DNA of 64,000 bases from Phycomyces nitens (lineage: Eukaryota; Mucoromycota; Mucoromycetes; Mucorales; Phycomycetaceae): positions 806,001-870,000 of the forward strand of contig JAHRBC010000008.1 in the NCBI GenBank assembly GCA_022702545.1, written 5' to 3'. The position numbers were made by a program, and so were the translations under genes. This document shows, in pieces, positions 61,501 through 64,000 of this stretch (its first letter is position 1; the number at the start of each line of letters is the position of its first letter). A model generated the notes under the pieces. The model made no database searches. It was given only the letters and a program-made list of their open reading frames with translations, and was not told the DNA's origin.

Positions 61501-61830
61501 GGGAACAAGGGTGGGAGGAGGAGTGTATGCCTCACTGGGAGACACACCGTTGGCCATGTTTCTAAAGTACACTTGCCACGACAAGTGAACAGCACTGGGG
61601 TCCTTCAACCAGGCCTCGTACATCTCCTCAATGTAGTTGGCAGAGTTACCCTGCAAGAATCCATCGTTGGGGTCAGGGCCGTTGCTCTTGGTGGCAGCAA
61701 GACGCGATCTTCCGGTGTGGAAAGAAGCAACAGAGGCTGAACGGAAGGTGTTGGGTTGAGAGACCTGGACACGACGTGCGGCAGCAGTAAGCGGTCTGGC
61801 AGCACGTGCGAGTGCCGACAATCGATACAT
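58563..61830 (-). CDS. KGD1: 2-oxoglutarate dehydrogenase E1 component, mitochondrial
   Basis: Thiamine-diphosphate enzyme that decarboxylates 2-oxoglutarate in the TCA cycle and passes the succinyl group to E2. Three exons (61830-60928, 60854-59190 and 59114-58563) encode 1039 aa, close to the usual length. The start at 61830 gives a typical presequence ([20 protein letters not shown]). The N-terminal E1 segment contains [20 protein letters not shown]. Active-site regions include [46 protein letters not shown] and [12 protein letters not shown], and the C-terminal domain has [15 protein letters not shown]. Codon use is strongly C-biased, as in GAPDH. A plus-strand 414-codon frame at 59625-60869 is its antisense shadow. 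No defects are seen. Confidence 0.98.
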
Positions 61831-63639
61831 GGTAGGAAAAGGGAGGGAATAAAGAAGAAGAAGTGGGTTAAGAATTGGCAAAAGCGTGGGGTAAACACAA
61901 TTTAATGGAAGCACCCCTCTCAATGGCTCAAAAATTGTAGGGTCCCCAAGTCGCCAGTGCAAATATGAAAAAAATATTGTTCCTTTACTCGTTAGTGACG
62001 TACCGATATGGACCGTCGATCGGGTAAACCCTCAGTTTGTCGTGTACCCTTTGGCTTTACACATCCGATAAACATAGGGTTTCATTACTAAAGACCAATC
62101 CTTGACTGCCTTTAATTCACTCTATTTGCCTCCAAGTCTTTAGACAACCCCATTGCCATGCCCAAGAGAGAGAGAGAGACAGCCATGGTGGCTTATTGTT
62201 TTTCAACCCCGGCTGGAAGTTCCTCCGTAATTTCCCATGCTACCCAACTTGTTCCTTTCCTTGTTTACCCGGAATGAACAAGAACAATTTTTTTTTCTAG
62301 TGGAGTATTCAATTCATAGTGGATTGAGATTCCGGACACAGGATTTTAATTGGATTGTACGAGATACTTCTTTAGATCCTATCGCGAGCCATGAACCATT
62401 TGTAAAGTAGTTGCAATTACCAAAAAAAAACACACACACACAATCCAGGGCCATTTGTATAAAATTAATTTTATACTTATTCAAGGTCCCTAATATTAAA
62501 TTACATGAAATTTGTATGACATTTCAAGTCTCTTTCATAAAGACATCGTATGTTTTGAAAGAAAGAAAGAAAAGTACATGTGAATGTTTGTATTGTTCTG
62601 ATCCTCGTTTATGTCTTGTTGGCGCATGCTCTCAATTGAAGGTATCCAGTGCCTGTTGAGACTCCAATTTAATTTAATTTAATCAACCTTGTAATCCCAA
62701 GAGAGCTTTGGGTGATAAAAGAGGAATTGAGAGAAAGTCACAATTCCAGAATTCCAATTCCAGAATTCCAATTCCAAAATCCCAATTCCAAAATCCCAAT
62801 TTCCAGAATTCTGTAAATTGATATCTTGCAAGAATGGTTATCATGCACCTTTATAGATATTGGTGATTTATATACACTTGCAAGATAAGACAATGTGATT
62901 TATCATGGTAATTATCGGATAAATTTACCCAGCTTTGGTCTACTCAATAGTCCATCTTTATTATACTAATACTAATAATAATATTGGGATATCCCTAATG
63001 TCCTTGTAAGCACTCTTTATTTTATTTTATTTTATATACATATTTTGAAACCATGTTGGCTTTGGCCTGGAATCCAATTGTGAATATGCCTCTGGCTTTA
63101 AACAAAACGTGCTTTCGGCTCAACTTGGTCGGGAAGAGATTACCCTAGCGGTGTTTCTGCACTTCTTGAGCATTAACGATGTATATCCATCATTGTAAAA
63201 AAACCACCAGTGTGACTTGCTAGACACTATCCCGATGAACTATAGTTTCCAAAAAATAAATATAAAAAAATATTACAATGATATATATAACATATATTTA
63301 TGTATTTATATATAGTTTATCGAGAATAACAAATACTCGAATACCACGTATCCATGACAAAGTTATTTTAAATGGCTGCCATGGAAACCATTTATTTATT
63401 TAAAATAAACAATAGCAGTGTGTTTTTTGATGTGGTTAATCGCGTACATGTTGATGGTTGATGATTGGCTTAAGAACAGACATGGGCCTCTATTTTTTTT
63501 AATTTTATTTATTCAGGGGCGCTGAGCAGGAAAAAATTCGACTGCTGAAAGAAGACGAGAACCAACTTTTGTTGTTTTGTTTTTTCTTTCCCAACCTTTC
63601 ACCTTCTTTCCTCCCCGCTCAACTAAAAAGGCCCGCATC
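61831..63639. other. Divergent intergenic region between KGD1 and the phosphate carrier
   Basis: 1.8 kb with no supportable gene. It contains poly-A/T tracts, GA runs near 62167-62178, the minisatellite listed separately, and near the right end a CT-rich block that leads into the carrier ATG. Both promoters must lie here. Confidence 0.6.
62741..62811. repeat. Minisatellite of AATTCCAGAATTCC type
   Basis: About five imperfect copies of a 14-15 bp unit (CAATTCCAGAATTCC, then CAATTCCAAAATCC) run head-to-tail. The repeat is internally palindromic around GAATTC. Confidence 0.8.
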
Positions 63640-64000
63640 ATGTTCCCTTCCCAAGAATCCTTGAAGAAGAACTTCATTGTTCCCTCTCCCTCTGCTGATG
63701 CCGCTGCCCCCTCCGGTGTCGGTCTCTATGCCCGTTTCGCCCTTGCCGGTGCTGTCTGCTGTGGTGTCACCCACGGTGCCATGACCCCCGTTGATGTCGT
63801 CAAGACCAGAATCCAGTTGGAGCCCGAGGTCTACAACAAGGTATTTATTTTAAAGGTCAAAAAGGCAAGGAGATCTCAATGATTTGTGTTTAGGGTATGA
63901 TTGCTGGTTTCCGTCAGGTCGTCCAGACCCAGGGTGCTGGTGCTTTGTTGACCGGTTTCGGTCCCACTGCCGCTGGTTACTTCTTGCAGGGTGCCTTCAA
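63640..64000 (+). CDS. MIR1: Mitochondrial phosphate carrier, 5' part
   Basis: Exon 1 (63640-63840) and the beginning of exon 2 (63894 to the window end) encode the N-terminal third of a mitochondrial carrier. The first transmembrane helix ([19 protein letters not shown]) ends in the carrier signature PVDVVK, followed by [14 protein letters not shown] and [20 protein letters not shown]. This combination is typical of the phosphate carrier (Mir1/PiC), which imports phosphate with protons for ATP synthesis. The 53-bp intron has GTATTT and TTTAG ends. Codon usage is highly C-biased, so strong expression is likely. The rest of the gene lies beyond the window. Confidence 0.92.

Overview
This is a nuclear window from a filamentous fungus, most likely a Mucoromycota (Mucorales-type) species. 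The reasons are short introns (about 45-110 bp, GTAAGT-like donors, CTAAC/CTAAT-like branch sites, TAG/CAG acceptors), AT-rich intergenic DNA around more GC-rich genes, a WRKY-like zinc-binding transcription factor of a kind found in early-diverging fungi, and a complete set of fungal mitochondrial genes. The species assignment is inference. Exon coordinates were worked out by hand from splice motifs, reading phase and family similarity.

Left block (1-27.6 kb), gene-dense: the 3' end of an unknown gene; a 1655-aa RasGEF (minus); an SLS1-like mitochondrial KH protein (minus) divergent from a multi-KH RNA-binding protein (plus); mitochondrial ribosomal protein uL14m; the nucleoporin Aladin (minus), head-to-head with an unrecognised 504-aa protein (plus); GAPDH (plus); and mitochondrial ClpX (minus).

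Middle block (27.6-46.6 kb): about 19 kb with no confident host gene. It holds a degenerate arrestin-like open region, a MITE-like element with 16-bp terminal inverted repeats, about 7.3 copies of a 261-263 bp satellite-like tandem repeat, and the 5' part of a LINE (zinc-knuckle ORF1 and endonuclease start of ORF2) with a 322-bp solo LTR inserted in ORF1 and flanked by a GTAGC duplication. Beyond this lies roughly 10 kb of AT-rich DNA with homopolymer runs and only doubtful small ORFs. It reads as a repeat island and could be pericentromeric or heterochromatic.

Right block (46.6-64 kb), gene-dense again: a WRKY-like factor, a 185-aa low-complexity orphan, a glutathione S-transferase-like protein, a tiny DUF1748 protein, an ADCK1/MCP2-type UbiB kinase-like protein, a secreted GH18 chitinase, an Abitram/Simiate homologue, a 1.17-kb foldback element carrying two inverted Tc1-type transposase tails, the 2-oxoglutarate dehydrogenase E1 subunit, and the 5' part of a mitochondrial phosphate carrier.

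Many genes serve mitochondria (SLS1, uL14m, ClpX, DUF1748, ADCK1-like, KGD1, phosphate carrier), but they are scattered single genes and not an operon. Highly expressed genes (GAPDH, KGD1, carrier) show strong C-ending codon preference. No tRNA, rRNA or CRISPR locus was found.
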